Position numbers and translations under genes: made by a program
The notes under the pieces: generated by a model
Told to the model about the DNA's origin: nothing
The model's database searches: none
What the model saw: only the letters and a program-made list of their open reading frames with translations
Shown: positions 1-8,732 of the stretch, in pieces
Layout: each line of letters begins with the position of its first letter
How positions within the stretch are numbered: the stretch's first letter is position 1
NCBI RefSeq assembly: GCF_041080655.1
Contig: NZ_CP163525.1
Span: 9,878,352 to 9,942,351 of the forward strand
Direction: 5' to 3'
Source: Streptomyces sp. CG4
GTDB lineage: Bacteria > Actinomycetota > Actinomycetes > Streptomycetales > Streptomycetaceae
Length of the DNA stretch: 64,000 nucleotides

Positions 1-192
1 GTTGCACAGCCGGGCGGACACCCACGGGTTCTCGTCCAACGTGTGCCAGCCGGTGATGTCCACGCCGTGCGCAGAGTTGGAGTCGGATCCGGTTGCGGCG
101 GATGCGCTTCCCGACGCGAGCCCCAGCCCCGTGACGGTCAGTGCGGTCACGGCGGCGAGGGAGGCGACTCGGCGCCCCAGCTTGAACTGCAT
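1..192 (-). CDS. Secreted protein, N-terminal part only (runs off window)
   Basis: The reading frame starts at an ATG at 192 and is still open at the left window edge, so 64 codons are visible. The first 32 or so residues form a signal peptide: a basic start (MQFKLGRR), an Ala/Leu/Val-rich core and a small-residue cleavage region ending near SASA. The visible mature part contains HGVDITGWHTLDEN. The product is therefore probably exported. Its family cannot be assigned from this piece. Confidence 0.6.
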   Translation of the reverse strand, partial: MQFKLGRRVASLAAVTALTVTGLGLASGSASAATGSDSNSAHGVDITGWHTLDENPWVSARLCN

Positions 193-327
193 GTCTTCCC
201 CTTCGATTCGGACGGGACGAACGATCCGTGTTCACAACCGTCTGACAAGTCATGGCACGGACAACGGTCCGACAAGCCACGCCTCGCAGATGGAGTGGGT
301 GCAGCTACTTCTCTCGCGTGCTCGCCG

Positions 328-741
328 CTATATGGAGATCGGCGGCGTCTCTCCCCCGTACCAGTAGGTAGGACTGGTGAAGAAGGAAACTCCGTAGTAG
401 GTGCCGGAGTTGGGGAACACCGTGTTGGAGAAGACATCGCTGCTGGCTCCCCACACGACGCTGCAGTTCAAGCTGCCGGGGACAACGTTCTGGTTGCTGT
501 CAACAACCTCTGCACAGAGGTTGATGGAGGTGTTGTTCGAGCCGGTCGTCTGGACCTCAGTCCATATACCACCCGCGCCGTCTCCATCCACACACGTCCT
601 GACTTGAAGGCCATCCGCGGACAGATAGCGGCAGCCTCCACCGGACTGGTCGGCCGAGGCGGTGCCCGCAGCGCCAATGGAGATGCCCGTTACAAGTGCC
701 AAAGCGGCTGCGCCGCTGGCGGCGGCCCGTCGAAGCCCCAT
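328..741 (-). CDS. Small secreted protein of unknown function
   Basis: 137 residues. An upstream in-frame extension exists, but the ATG at 741 is preceded by GAGAGGAACG and begins a clean signal peptide (MGLRRAAASG, hydrophobic core, cleavage near TASADQ). The mature part of about 105 residues holds four cysteines (in CRYL, RTCVDG, NLCAEV, NCSVVWG) that could form two disulfides, and is rich in Ser, Thr, Asn and Gly, as in extracellular actinobacterial proteins. I do not recognise the family. It stands alone with the same polarity as the partial secreted gene to its left. Confidence 0.7.
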   Translation of the reverse strand: MGLRRAAASGAAALALVTGISIGAAGTASADQSGGGCRYLSADGLQVRTCVDGDGAGGIWTEVQTTGSNNTSINLCAEVVDSNQNVVPGSLNCSVVWGASSDVFSNTVFPNSGTYYGVSFFTSPTYWYGGETPPISI

Positions 742-1025
742 GGTTCGTTCCTCTCGTAGGTGAGCGCTGCCGTGTGGGTCCTGTCGGAACTCGAAGCTAC
801 GGCCGCCATGGGAGCTGGGAAGGATCTGTCTGCACAGTGAAGAGAAGGTTCCGGTGTCGGACTGCACAGCGAGACAGCGGCGCCCTCCGGCCGCCCGCAC
901 GTGGCGGCCGGAGGGCTCACCCTCTTGGCTGGGCGCTGGGCCAGTGCTGTGACCGGGATGGTCCACCGTGATCGGAAGGCGGCTCGCGGGATGAGCGCAC
1001 GCGCAACGGCTGGTATTACTGGGGC

Positions 1026-1403
1026 ATGCAGGAAGAGACGGCACGCTCCGCGATCGACACGTTCATCTCCGCGTTTAACGCCTCGGACGACAGCTATGTG
1101 ACTGCCCTGCTCTCCCGGGCCCTGACCTCAGACGTGGTCTTCTGGGGGCCCTTGGGGCGCAGCGAAGGAATCGCGGCGGTCGAGCGGTTCGTGCTGGACA
1201 TCCGGCGCCACCCGGCGGGGACCGGCACGATGGTGCGCTGCTCAGCGGTGGACATGCCTGACGAGTGGGCCCGGTACCAGTGGGTCTTCACCACCCCGGA
1301 TGGAGGCCCCCGCCTGACGGGAACGGACGTCGTCCATCTGCGGCGGAGCCTCATCGACCAGGTCATCGTCTTTGCCGGAGAGATCGAGCCGTCCGCCTCC
1401 TGA
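1026..1403 (+). CDS. SnoaL/NTF2-like domain protein
   Basis: 125 residues, the usual length of a single NTF2-like cone fold. The N-terminal helix (ARSAIDTFISAFNASDD), the segment TSDVVFWGPLGRSEG, the helix IAAVERFVLDIRR, and the late strands ending GTDVVHLRRSLIDQVIVF follow the SnoaL-like polyketide cyclase/isomerase-like layout. Members are small hydrolases, isomerases or dehydratases, or non-enzymatic binding folds, and the substrate cannot be inferred. The gene stands alone and ends about 70 bp before an IS630-family transposase. Confidence 0.65.
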   Translation: MQEETARSAIDTFISAFNASDDSYVTALLSRALTSDVVFWGPLGRSEGIAAVERFVLDIRRHPAGTGTMVRCSAVDMPDEWARYQWVFTTPDGGPRLTGTDVVHLRRSLIDQVIVFAGEIEPSAS

Positions 1404-1475
1404 GCCGTCCTTCTGTCGCTGTCCTTCTCGTGAACTTGTCCCTTTCGGCACTCCGGGGCTGCGGTTCGCGGTCGG

Positions 1476-2642
1476 TCAGGCTGCGGCGTTGAGGGGGCGT
1501 GCGCACCAGCGGATGCCCTTCTCACTGCGGATGCGGACGCGTTCCTTGCGTTGGGCAGCAAGTACGTCGGGGTGGCGGGCGTTGGTATTGCGCCAGCGCA
1601 GGTAGCGGTGCAGTGCCTGGGTTTGCGTGGGGTGGCTGCGGTGGTGGGAGTTGGCCAGGGTGAACTGCCGCAGCGGGCCGACGTGGGCCTCGATCGGGTT
1701 GGCCCAGGATGCGTAGGTCGGGGTGAAGCACAGCTCGACCTTGTTCTTCTTCGCCCAGCGGCGGATGTCGGCGCCGGTGTGGGCGGAGAGGTTGTCCAGG
1801 AAGATGTAGATCGGGGCGCCGTCGGGTCGGGCGGCGCGGATCGACTTCAGCGCGGCCAGGGTGTTGGCGGTGCCCTTGCGGCGGCGGTTGACGCCCCACA
1901 GGCGGTCGTCGCCCACGGAGTAGCAGCTGAGGAAGTAGGTGACGCCGTGGGTGCGGCGGTAGGTCGCCGGCAGCCGGTTTGGCTTGCCCTGCTTCGCCCA
2001 GCAGGAGCCTGCGGTGGGCCGGACCCCCAACGGCCCGAACTCGTCGAGGGCGAACACCCGGTCCGGGAAGCGGTCCAGAACCTGCTCGATCCGGTCGAGC
2101 TTGGCGTCGCGATGAGGGTCGGGTGATTCCTTCCATGTCTTGGTGCGCTGGAAGGTGATGCCGCGGCGCCGGAGCAGGCACCGTAAGGCTTCACGGCCGA
2201 TGCGGATGACACGTCCGTACACTTCCCGCAGGTAGGCGGCGAGTTTGCGGATCGACCGGCGAGTGAAGGGCTGGCCGAGCCTGGTGGGGCGGGTGGTGGC
2301 CGTCCGGATGACGAACTCCTCGTCGTCAGGGGTGAGCAGGCGGGGACGGCCTCCCGCCCACTGAGGGTCCAGGCAGGCCAGGCCGATCTCGTTGAAGCGG
2401 TGGATCACGTCGCGCACGGTGTCCTCATCGTCCTCATCGGCCTGGACCAGCTGGGCGATCAACGGCACCCGGTTTCCGCCCGCCGAAGCGAGCAGCATCA
2501 TCGCCCGCCGGTATCGCACCGAACTCGTGCTGTCCCGGCGCACGATCTGCTTCAGCTTCTGCCCCTCCTTGTCGGTCAATCTGCGTACACGGACAGGCTC
2601 AGCCACCGCGCCGCCAGCGGTCGAATGGACGTCACCGCACAT
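1476..2642 (-). CDS. IS630-family transposase
   Basis: 388 residues, close to full length for the family. The N-terminal half has helix-turn-helix segments (LTDKEGQKLKQIVRRD; VRDVIHRFNEIGLACL) and the winged-helix region ending in RRRGITFQRTKTWKESP. The DDE catalytic core is visible: first Asp in FALDEFGPLG, second in IYIFLDNLSAHT, and the Glu in SWANPIEAHVG. The frame is open throughout, so the enzyme may be active. The first in-frame ATG is given, but a GTG about 13 codons in is also possible. Terminal repeats could not be fixed with confidence. The right end lies at the stop codon of the next gene (CC-TA-GG), which would fit the TA target of this family. Confidence 0.88.
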   Translation of the reverse strand: MCGDVHSTAGGAVAEPVRVRRLTDKEGQKLKQIVRRDSTSSVRYRRAMMLLASAGGNRVPLIAQLVQADEDDEDTVRDVIHRFNEIGLACLDPQWAGGRPRLLTPDDEEFVIRTATTRPTRLGQPFTRRSIRKLAAYLREVYGRVIRIGREALRCLLRRRGITFQRTKTWKESPDPHRDAKLDRIEQVLDRFPDRVFALDEFGPLGVRPTAGSCWAKQGKPNRLPATYRRTHGVTYFLSCYSVGDDRLWGVNRRRKGTANTLAALKSIRAARPDGAPIYIFLDNLSAHTGADIRRWAKKNKVELCFTPTYASWANPIEAHVGPLRQFTLANSHHRSHPTQTQALHRYLRWRNTNARHPDVLAAQRKERVRIRSEKGIRWCARPLNAAA

Positions 2643-2684
2643 CCAACCGTCACGACCACCAACCCGGCGATCGCGGTCACAGCC

Positions 2685-3110
2685 CTAGGCGGGCTGCGGG
2701 GCGGGTGTTGCCAGAGCGGCCGCGACGTTGCGGGTCTCGCGCATGATCAGCAGGCCGTTGACCACCATCAGTGTCGCGGTCAGGCAGTGGACGCCGAGCG
2801 CGGTGGCCACGGAGCCGTGGTGGGCCAGCACGTTGGTCATGTCGCCGTACGCGGCGAGGGCCTCCATCAGCAGCACCCAGCCCAGCGCCCGGCGGTGACC
2901 CGTCACCAGCAGGATGCCCAGAACCAGGGCCAGGACGACGTCGCGGATCCCCTTGATGATCAGGAAGCCGTCGCCGTCGCCGGACGGCCAGCTCGGCAGG
3001 CCGTAGCCCGGCGCCGTCGTCTCCGGGCTCAAGATGTACTCCGTCCCGAACCAGAGGATGAAGAGGACGAAGGCGGCGGCCAGGACGGTGTTGATCTTCT
3101 TCAGCGACAT
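2685..3110 (-). CDS. DUF4267-type four-helix membrane protein
   Basis: 141 residues with four predicted membrane segments: an N-terminal one after MSLKKIN (TVLAAAFVLFILWFGTEYIL), one near residues 50-70 (IRDVVLALVLGILLVTG), one around 75-95, and one near 100-125 (VHCLTATLMVVNGLLI). The spacing and the phrase FLIIKGIRDVV match the DUF4267 family, which has no known biochemical role. The stop codon touches the IS630 element. The start has the RBS-like GGAG upstream and an 18-bp palindrome 63 bp before it. Confidence 0.65.
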   Translation of the reverse strand: MSLKKINTVLAAAFVLFILWFGTEYILSPETTAPGYGLPSWPSGDGDGFLIIKGIRDVVLALVLGILLVTGHRRALGWVLLMEALAAYGDMTNVLAHHGSVATALGVHCLTATLMVVNGLLIMRETRNVAAALATPAPQPA

Positions 3111-3172
3111 GGTTCTACTCCTTGCGAGTCTTCGTCGGCTTCGTGAGCTTCGTGGAGCGTGCCGAGTCGCGT

Positions 3173-3190
3173 GGGGCCTGATCAGGCCCC
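3173..3190. promoter_or_regulatory. 18-bp perfect palindrome upstream of the DUF4267 gene
   Basis: GGGGCCTGATCAGGCCCC is a perfect palindrome with no spacer, 63 bp before the DUF4267 start codon. It could be an operator for a dimeric regulator. The rest of 3111-3434, which separates two genes on the minus strand, shows no convincing coding frame. Confidence 0.35.
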
Positions 3191-3434
3191 GTGGACGCGG
3201 CCGATCGAGGGGCGCAGCTTGCCGGGATCACAGTTGTGGGATCTGAGCGGCAGCGGCATTTCCGAATGTCGGGATTTCGGTGGTCAGCCGCCCCCGGGGA
3301 GTAGGGATTGTGTGCCACCGGCGCGGCGTCGGCCCGCGGGGTCAGTAATCCGATGCCCTCTCCGGCTCACCCCGACGGGGCGAAAGCCGTCGATGCACAG
3401 GGGCGACCCAGTGCATGTCGGGGCAGCGGCGGTA

Positions 3435-3881
3435 TCAGGTGAGGGAGGCGACCAGCAGGGTGAACGCGGCGACGATGACGGCGACGCGGATGTAGTGGTA
3501 GCGCTCCCAGCGGCGCAGCTGCTGCTTCCAGTCGGCGGGCCGGTTCTCGGGGGTCCAGGTCTTGTTTCGGTTGTTGATCGGGACGAGCAGCAGAATCGAC
3601 ATGACCACGCTGACGATCAGCAGTCCGGCGGCGGTGGCGACGAGTCCGGCGCCGTGGTGGTGCCATCCGGCGACGGCCCAGATCGCGCTGAGGACGAGCG
3701 AGCCTACGTACCAGAACGGCATCAGGGCGCCCAGCATCCGGCCGCCGTGGGCGTGGCCGAGCTGGCCGCTGTCCTCGGGAAGCGCGTTCAGGATCCGGTT
3801 CATGATGAAGACGACGGAGAACTCCACCCCCACCATCAGGCCGACGATCACGGTGGTGACGACCTCGAGTGTGTTGAGCAT
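3435..3881 (-). CDS. DUF1772-type membrane protein, divergent from TetR regulator
   Basis: 148 residues. The ATG at 3881 is preceded by a strong GGAGGG eight bases upstream, and longer in-frame extensions overlap the divergent gene. Four membrane segments are seen: TTVIVGLMVGVEFSVVFIM near the start, FWYVGSLVLSAIWAVAGW in the middle, LVATAAGLLIVSVVMSILLL, and a C-terminal VAVIVAAFTLLVASL. The motif NNRNKTWTPENRPADWKQ and the final RWERYHYIRV are characteristic of DUF1772 proteins, often described as anthrone oxygenase-like. Such genes commonly sit beside a TetR gene, as here, which suggests induction by a ligand of the neighbouring repressor. Confidence 0.75.
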   Translation of the reverse strand: MLNTLEVVTTVIVGLMVGVEFSVVFIMNRILNALPEDSGQLGHAHGGRMLGALMPFWYVGSLVLSAIWAVAGWHHHGAGLVATAAGLLIVSVVMSILLLVPINNRNKTWTPENRPADWKQQLRRWERYHYIRVAVIVAAFTLLVASLT

Positions 3882-3898
3882 GACGATCCCTCCGTGAA

Positions 3899-3962
3899 CT
3901 AGCGTTGCTAGACGACGAGATGACGCTAGTACTGCTAACGCTCGATTGTCTAGCGATGCTAG
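3899..3962. promoter_or_regulatory. Three operator-like inverted repeats between TetR and DUF1772 genes
   Basis: Two exact 13-bp inverted repeats of the form CTAGC-N3-GCTAG lie at 3899-3911 (CTAGCGTTGCTAG) and 3950-3962 (CTAGCGATGCTAG). A third, degenerate copy lies at 3926-3938 (CTAGTACTGCTAA). Starts are 27 and 24 bp apart. They occupy the 90-bp region between the divergent starts at 3881 and 3972, the last one ending 9 bp before the TetR ATG, as expected for autoregulation and control of the DUF1772 gene. Confidence 0.7.
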
Positions 3963-3971
3963 GATCGATTC

Positions 3972-4550
3972 ATGTCGGTAAAGGAACGCAAGGAGCGCGA
4001 ACGGGCGGAGCGCGAGCGCCTCATCGTGGCGACAGCCCGCGAACTCGCCGAGCAGCAGGGCTGGGACGCGGTCACCACCCGCCGGCTCGCCGAGCGCATC
4101 GAATACAGCCAGCCCGTCCTCTACAGCCACTTCCGCGGCAAGCGCGAGATCATCGGCGCCGTCGCCCTGGAAGGCGCCGCCGAGCTGGCCGCGGCGGTGC
4201 GGGCCGCGGCCTCCAGAGCGAACAGCCCGCGCGAGCGGGTCGCGGCCCTCGCCCGCGCCTACCTCGACTTCGCCGAGCACAATCCGGCGGTCTACGACGC
4301 CTTGTTCCAGCTCGACGGCGGCCTGGCGTACGCGCAGGAGGACACCCCCGAGCCGCTGAAGGACGCCTTCGCCGCCCTGCTCGAGTGCCTCGCCGAGGTC
4401 GCCGGCGACGGCGTCCACCCGGGGCTGTTCACCGAGGTGTTCTGGGCGGCCCTGCACGGCCTTGCGACCCTGACCCGCGCGGGCCGCCTGCTGCCCGAGG
4501 ACGCCGAGCCGAGAGTGGAGCTGCTGGTGGACCGGCTCGCCATGGTCTGA
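3972..4550 (+). CDS. TetR-family transcriptional regulator
   Basis: 192 residues, normal for the family. The N-terminal helix-turn-helix occupies about residues 15-62: LIVATARELAEQQGWDAVTTRRLAERI, then the recognition helix YSQPVLYSHFRGKREI. The C-terminal ligand-binding part contains ARAYLDFAEHNPAVYDALF, typical of TetR proteins of the TetR_C_33/WHG type. It is divergent from the DUF1772 gene across a promoter region carrying three related inverted repeats, so it probably represses both genes and is released by an unknown small molecule. Confidence 0.88.
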   Translation: MSVKERKERERAERERLIVATARELAEQQGWDAVTTRRLAERIEYSQPVLYSHFRGKREIIGAVALEGAAELAAAVRAAASRANSPRERVAALARAYLDFAEHNPAVYDALFQLDGGLAYAQEDTPEPLKDAFAALLECLAEVAGDGVHPGLFTEVFWAALHGLATLTRAGRLLPEDAEPRVELLVDRLAMV

Positions 4551-4699
4551 CACACCGTCCCGGCGGGCACGCAGCCGGGGCCCTCGGGCCCCGCCGCTGC
4601 CTGCCCGCGCCAACGCTTCCGGTCACTCGCACCCACACGGCGCAGCCACAGATCGCCGGGCCTCGCACCCCAGACGGGGCACCCACCCCGGAGGTTGCG

Positions 4700-4840
4700 A
4701 TGCTCATTGATCACCACCCGATACGCGCCCTAATCGAGTGTGTGGCCAAACCTGCTCAGTGGAATCTCCCCACTTATGGTGACGGGAGCCACTTCGGCGG
4801 TCAGGTTGTGCGCCGTCGGGTTGTGAGGATGAGGGTGTGA
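4700..4840 (+). CDS. Possible small ORF, 46 residues
   Basis: An ATG at 4700 follows GGAGG with six bases spacing and opens a 46-residue frame (MLIDHHPIRALIECVAKPAQ...) ending in a very basic tail (VVRRRVVRMRV). Nothing recognisable. It lies in the 4551-4969 gap, which otherwise shows no gene. The good ribosome binding site is the only support. Confidence 0.25.
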   Translation: MLIDHHPIRALIECVAKPAQWNLPTYGDGSHFGGQVVRRRVVRMRV

Positions 4841-4969
4841 AGCACGGACTGGGCTGTGGGAGGCCGGTTCGTGGCCTGGTGCCAGACCAGGGATCGGGAG
4901 CCGTTGAGGCCGGCTGCTCTTGCCAGGCGAGCCGGCCGCCCCGCCTGGCAAGTGATCCCGACGGCGGCC

Positions 4970-5419
4970 TCAGGCGCCCATCGAGGCCAGCTCGATTGCG
5001 CTGCGGTAGTCGGCGGATGCGGCGACCACGCAGGTGCGGTAGGTGCGGTCGCCCCGGACTGCCTGGAAGTAATTGCGCAGCTGGAGCGTGTACTTGACGA
5101 GGTACGAGGCCCCGGGAACGAACCCCGGCGGCTTCGGCACCAGCGCGAACGCCTCGGAGCACTTGAGGATCGCACCGGTGGCCTGGGACAGCACGTCGGC
5201 CACGTCGCTGTTCATGTTCCAGCCGTCGGCCAGCTGCTGGTTCCAGATGGCGGCTGCCACGACGCGCAGCTGTCCCTGCTCGTCGGGTGTCGGGTCGTCG
5301 GCCGGCGCGGCGCTGTGTGCGGGCGCGGCGGTGGCGGCATGGGCCGCTCCCGTTCCGCCGACGGCCAGCACCACGCCGGCCAGGGTCGCGGCGGTCGCCG
5401 ATAAGAGCCGTTGTCTCAT
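4970..5419 (-). CDS. Secreted protein of unknown function
   Basis: 149 residues from the ATG at 5419; a 10-codon upstream extension is less likely because the signal peptide starts at MRQRLLSATAATLAGVVLAV and is preceded by a G-rich site. Cleavage is predicted near AHAATAAPA. The mature part is mostly helical, with two cysteines (LKCSEAF and YRTCVVAAS), and contains AAAIWNQQLADGWNMN. No family recognised. The gene faces 0.8 kb of apparently non-coding DNA. Confidence 0.6.
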   Translation of the reverse strand: MRQRLLSATAATLAGVVLAVGGTGAAHAATAAPAHSAAPADDPTPDEQGQLRVVAAAIWNQQLADGWNMNSDVADVLSQATGAILKCSEAFALVPKPPGFVPGASYLVKYTLQLRNYFQAVRGDRTYRTCVVAASADYRSAIELASMGA

Positions 5420-6219
5420 CCTTGCCCCCCTGTGATCGGGCACGGCCACCCGGCCGCGCGTTCGTCGAGGCTGGCACCGACGTCTCCGCCGTGTCCAGGG
5501 GTGGGAGCAAGCCTGTGCCCGAGGACGTCACGGCTACGACCACGGCCTGTCCGGCCAGGGCTTTCAGGCATAGCGCCTCCGCAGCCGTGCGTACAACCCT
5601 CTGCGGGGTCTCATTGACTGACGGTCCGGCAACCAGTGCCGACGTTCCCAGTACGGTGGGTTCCAGGGCGATGCCCCGGCGTCCCGGCAGGCGTGCGGGG
5701 TGCGCTCGCGGTCCGCCGCGGTGCCGATCCGTACCTACCGCAGCGTAAAGTCGTGCCGTACGGCCCGGAACATATCGCGGGCGCCCGGTCCGTGCAGGCA
5801 CGCCTGGGCACCGCGGGCTCGGACTTCCTCGGCGAAGCGCGGCTGCGCGCGTAGCCCCGCTGTCGCAAGCCGTCTTCGGTCCCCGGCTCCCGTCGGCGCC
5901 GCACCATCCGACAGCCCTGCGACCAGCAAGGATGTCGCTGCGGGCCAGTTTCACCTGGCTGGAATCATTGAGGGCAAAGCGGTGATGCGGGTGTTGGCGA
6001 CTCGGCTGGTCCTGCGGTTGAGGCCCTCACCTGTATGAGCGCGGGTAGCGCTGCCTCAACCACCCTGCCGGGAATCGAGGTTAGCCTGCAGGGGGCAACC
6101 TGTGGCCTCACCGTCCGCGGTGGTGCGGCGTTGCTCTTCTCTGATCGCCTGACGGCGGCTCCAAGTCTCCCGTAGCGTGACTGCCTGTCATGTCGTGTAC
6201 GCATGTGCGATAGGGAGGC
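5420..6219. other. 800-bp region without a convincing gene
   Basis: Frames here are open mainly because of base composition. One minus-strand stretch at about 5460-5680 reads plausibly as protein (LEPTVLGTSALVAGPSVNET, followed by AVVVAVTSSGTGLLPP) but has no start, no stop at a sensible place and no recognised family, so it may be a relic. No clear terminator, repeat or RNA was seen. Confidence 0.4.
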
Positions 6220-6226
6220 ATGAATG

Positions 6227-6910
6227 ATGCGAAGAGCGTTACCGAGAATAGTGCTGGCTCTGCTGGCCGGAGTGGGGCTGGTACTCGCCGGGCCGGCGGC
6301 GTCTCATGCGACCTCGTGGGACTCGGCTCCGGCCAATCAGCCCGGCGGGGTAGACGAGACTGTGGAGTTCGGCAGGACGACCGTGGTGCCGCAGCCGTAC
6401 ACCCCGGACCCCACGGCCGCCTTCGGGGACCACCAATGCCAGCTGAGGTATCACGAGTACTATCCGACGCCGGGCTGCGGAGGCTTCACCGTCGACGTCA
6501 CTCTGCACAACGTGCGCAATCAGCCGGGGTACATCGCGGGCAACTACGGTGGCGACAGCAGCGTCAAGTTCACGGCAAAGGCCGACACCGCCCGAACCTT
6601 CGGCTGCCGCACGCCGGACGGGGAGTTCGACTGGGACACCGCCTTTGTGGTGCGTACGACCCAGAGCGAGCTCGACCGTGTCTACTTCGAAGCCGACGCG
6701 GGCTACATCGTCGACCAGTTCCGCCAGGACAAGGGCCGTGACTACGGCCCGCACTTCTACATGAACTTCCCGGCGGTCAAGGTCGATTGCGCGGAGGGCT
6801 CCACTCCGGTCCAGTACGGCCTCAAGGTCACCAACCTCAGCATCAGCATCGCCGGTTCCGACGTCTTCGGTACCACGAGCTGGCACCACGACGGGCCCTT
6901 CTACGGCTGA
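6227..6910 (+). CDS. Secreted protein of unknown function
   Basis: 227 residues. Three ATG codons (6220, 6224, 6227) compete: 6220 is in another frame, and 6227 lies eight bases after GGGAGG, so it is preferred. The signal peptide is clear (MRRALPRIVLALLAGVGLVL, cleavage near SHATS). The mature domain of about 195 residues has four cysteines in CQLRY, TPGCGGF, FGCRTPD and VDCAEGS, and ends KVTNLSISIAG. I do not recognise it. It is monocistronic, with 700 bp of non-coding sequence after it. Confidence 0.7.
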   Translation: MRRALPRIVLALLAGVGLVLAGPAASHATSWDSAPANQPGGVDETVEFGRTTVVPQPYTPDPTAAFGDHQCQLRYHEYYPTPGCGGFTVDVTLHNVRNQPGYIAGNYGGDSSVKFTAKADTARTFGCRTPDGEFDWDTAFVVRTTQSELDRVYFEADAGYIVDQFRQDKGRDYGPHFYMNFPAVKVDCAEGSTPVQYGLKVTNLSISIAGSDVFGTTSWHHDGPFYG

Positions 6911-7608
6911 CGGCCGTCACGCGGCAAGCCGCACGGCTGTGAGCGAGGAACCGCGGGCAGCCCCACTGCGTCCGGGCGGGCCGCCGCCCCATGCAGCGAG
7001 GCCTTCTTGCCTGACCTCGTTGCCTGACCCCCCCGCAGGAGGGGCTTCGGGCACTCCACGCCGATGTTCTGGAACAGGTGCGGGCGCTGCTGGAAGACAC
7101 CGTGAGGCCGGTGGCGTACCGCGGGACAACCACCATCGCGCCGAAATCGTACTTCTGGTGCTCGTCGCCCCGCCGTTGCTCGTCCTCGTGCTCTTCCTCG
7201 TGGTGGGACAGAACCCCGCCGGTCGTCGTGGGCCGCAGCGGTCGTCGTGCCCCGGACCACTTCCACCCGGTCCGGGGCACGGTGCTGTTGACCCGGGCCG
7301 GGCCGAGGCCACGGCCGCCGTGCGCGGACGGCAACGCGCGACGGCCAGGCCGTCACCGGCCGGACGCCGGCGTCCAGGCACCGAAGTCGTACCCGCCTCG
7401 GCGATCTGCCCCCGTGCAGCGGCCAGCCCTCGTCCACGGACACACCTGGCCAGACGCAGCCCGCCGGTCGGGGTCAGTGGGGCGTTACGGTGGGACACGA
7501 GGGCCCCTGCGGTCGGGCGTGGATGTCGCGATCCACACCGAACCCAGAAGGCCCTCATCCGTTCAGGCGCCCAGCCCGCGCGTCATCAACATCCCCGGGC
7601 CAGCGCAT
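6911..7608. other. 700-bp intergenic region
   Basis: No gene is supported. Short stretches read like protein in alternating frames (LHADVLEQVRALLEDTVRPV near 7060-7120, then a hydrophobic EIVLLVLVAPPLLVLVLFLV near 7150-7205), which would fit a decayed membrane protein, but no start or family can be named. A strong hairpin is annotated separately. Confidence 0.35.
7247..7280. terminator. Perfect 12-bp stem hairpin
   Basis: GTGCCCCGGACC at 7247-7258 is the exact reverse complement of GGTCCGGGGCAC at 7269-7280, with a 10-base loop. No T-run follows, which is normal for streptomycete terminators. It lies between convergent genes (6227-6910 on plus and 7609 onward on minus), so it could terminate transcription from either side. 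Confidence 0.5.
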
Positions 7609-7984
7609 CTAGCCGGTGGTGTCGTCGGTGTCCCAGTCGGCAGTGCGGCGGCATTCGGGGTGGTCTTCATCCATCTGGATGGCGGCGTGGACGGGCAGGG
7701 GGTGGCGGGTGCGGTGTTCCCAGCCCAGGGCGTGGTTGCACAGCGGCGCGGTGGTCAGGGCGTACGGGAGCGCACCTTCCCCGTCGGAGTGCTGGATGAC
7801 GGCGATCTCGGTAGCGGTGAGATTGTACCAGGTCTCGGCCTGCGCCTCCTTGTCGTCGCACGCCCAACGCCCCCGTGTGCGGCCGGACTTGGCCGATGGG
7901 GTCTTGCCGTCCATCTGCTGGGGTCAGCGGCTCATGATGAACGTCGTTTCAATGCCGTCGAGTTGGAACAGTGCGTTGCTGGTC
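7609..7984 (-). pseudogene. pPIWI_RE-like RNase H domain protein, C-terminal fragment
   Basis: This is the 3' end of the gene whose upstream part is at 14824-15440. Removing the ISAzo13 element and one TTA copy joins the two in frame (DRTVSDGD-K-TSNALFQLDG). The fragment reads GIETTFIMSR, then one in-frame TGA, then PQQMDGKTPSAKSGRT, WYNLTATEIAVIQ and WEHRTRHPLPVHAAIQMD. Segment order and the conserved TEI and WEHRTR patches match my recollection of the RNase H-like C-terminus of pPIWI_RE proteins, bacterial relatives of Argonaute. The family call is by memory of motifs and is uncertain; that the pieces belong together is much firmer. Confidence 0.5.
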
Positions 7985-8001
7985 TTAGGGCTTGCCGGGA
8001 A

Positions 8002-8732
8002 TCAACACGTTGGTTTGATCTTGGTTTTGTCGGGGTCGAGGAACCTGGCGACGTCTTCCCGTGTGCGGAAACGGGCTGTTGAGGCTGGGAGATGAACACC
8101 ATGGGCTTCCAGGAGCGGGCGGACGTCTCTCACTGCGCGGCTGATGGTCATGGCGGTGGTGTTGAAGAGTTGGCCCAGGAGGTGCATGGTCGCGAGTTTT
8201 CGCAGGTGGAGCACGGTCACCAGGACCCGGTCGGCTGAGGTGAGCTTGGCTTTGGCGCCTGCGCCAGGGGCTACCAGGCGCTCGCGGCCTCGACGTGTGC
8301 GGAGCACTTGCTCGCGTTGAACCTCCATCGCTGGAGTCAACGAGTCGATGAGCTCGCTGAGCTGCTGGCGGGTCATCCCGGTCAGTTCCGGGTCCTGGAG
8401 CGAACGCCGGGTGAGGCGAGTCGGTCTGTCCGCCAGGGCCTCGTCCGGTGTGCTGCCGATGGTCGCCGCGTCCATCGGACGCTGGGGGTGGAGGGTGTAG
8501 TTCCAGTCGCCGTGGAAGCGATGGCGAGTGATGGGCAGGGCGGCGATCTCCTCATCGCTGATGCGGATGCCGGTGGGGTACTCACCGCTGTCGAGTTCGG
8601 CATGGACGGTGAGGCCAGTGCGGCTGGTGGTCGCGGCGATGGTTTGGAGCATGACTTCATGGCTGGTCAGGGGTCTGCCGCGCCAGTTCATGGTGATGTG
8701 GGAGAACAGCCCGTGCTCGATCTTGTTCCACT
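8002..8732 (-). pseudogene. ISAzo13-family transposase, C-terminal half
   Basis: Continues the frame of 13815-14766 after removal of the intron: the split codon A/AG restores Lys in GTSKWNKIEH. The segment has the catalytic Glu (WNKIEHGLFSHI), then NWRGRPLTSHEVMLQTIAAT, the FHGDWNYTLHP motif typical of the family, and an unusually long C-terminal tail of about 135 residues ending KIKPTC that contains a helix-turn-helix-like section (LLGQLFNTTAMTISRAVRDV). Joined length is 560 residues with all three catalytic acids present, so the only visible defect is the intron insertion. Confidence 0.85.

Noticed and set aside
1440..2690. Exact terminal inverted repeats for the IS630 copy
   Set aside because: GGGCTGCGG near 1456 and its counterpart near 2685 match only loosely, and the expected TA is visible on the right side only. 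Ends left unassigned.
2400..3146. Long plus-strand ORF of 248 codons
   Set aside because: It is antisense to the IS630 and DUF4267 genes and has the composition of a GC-rich shadow frame. The same applies to many long frames, for example 32200-33498 minus and 35086-36981 minus.
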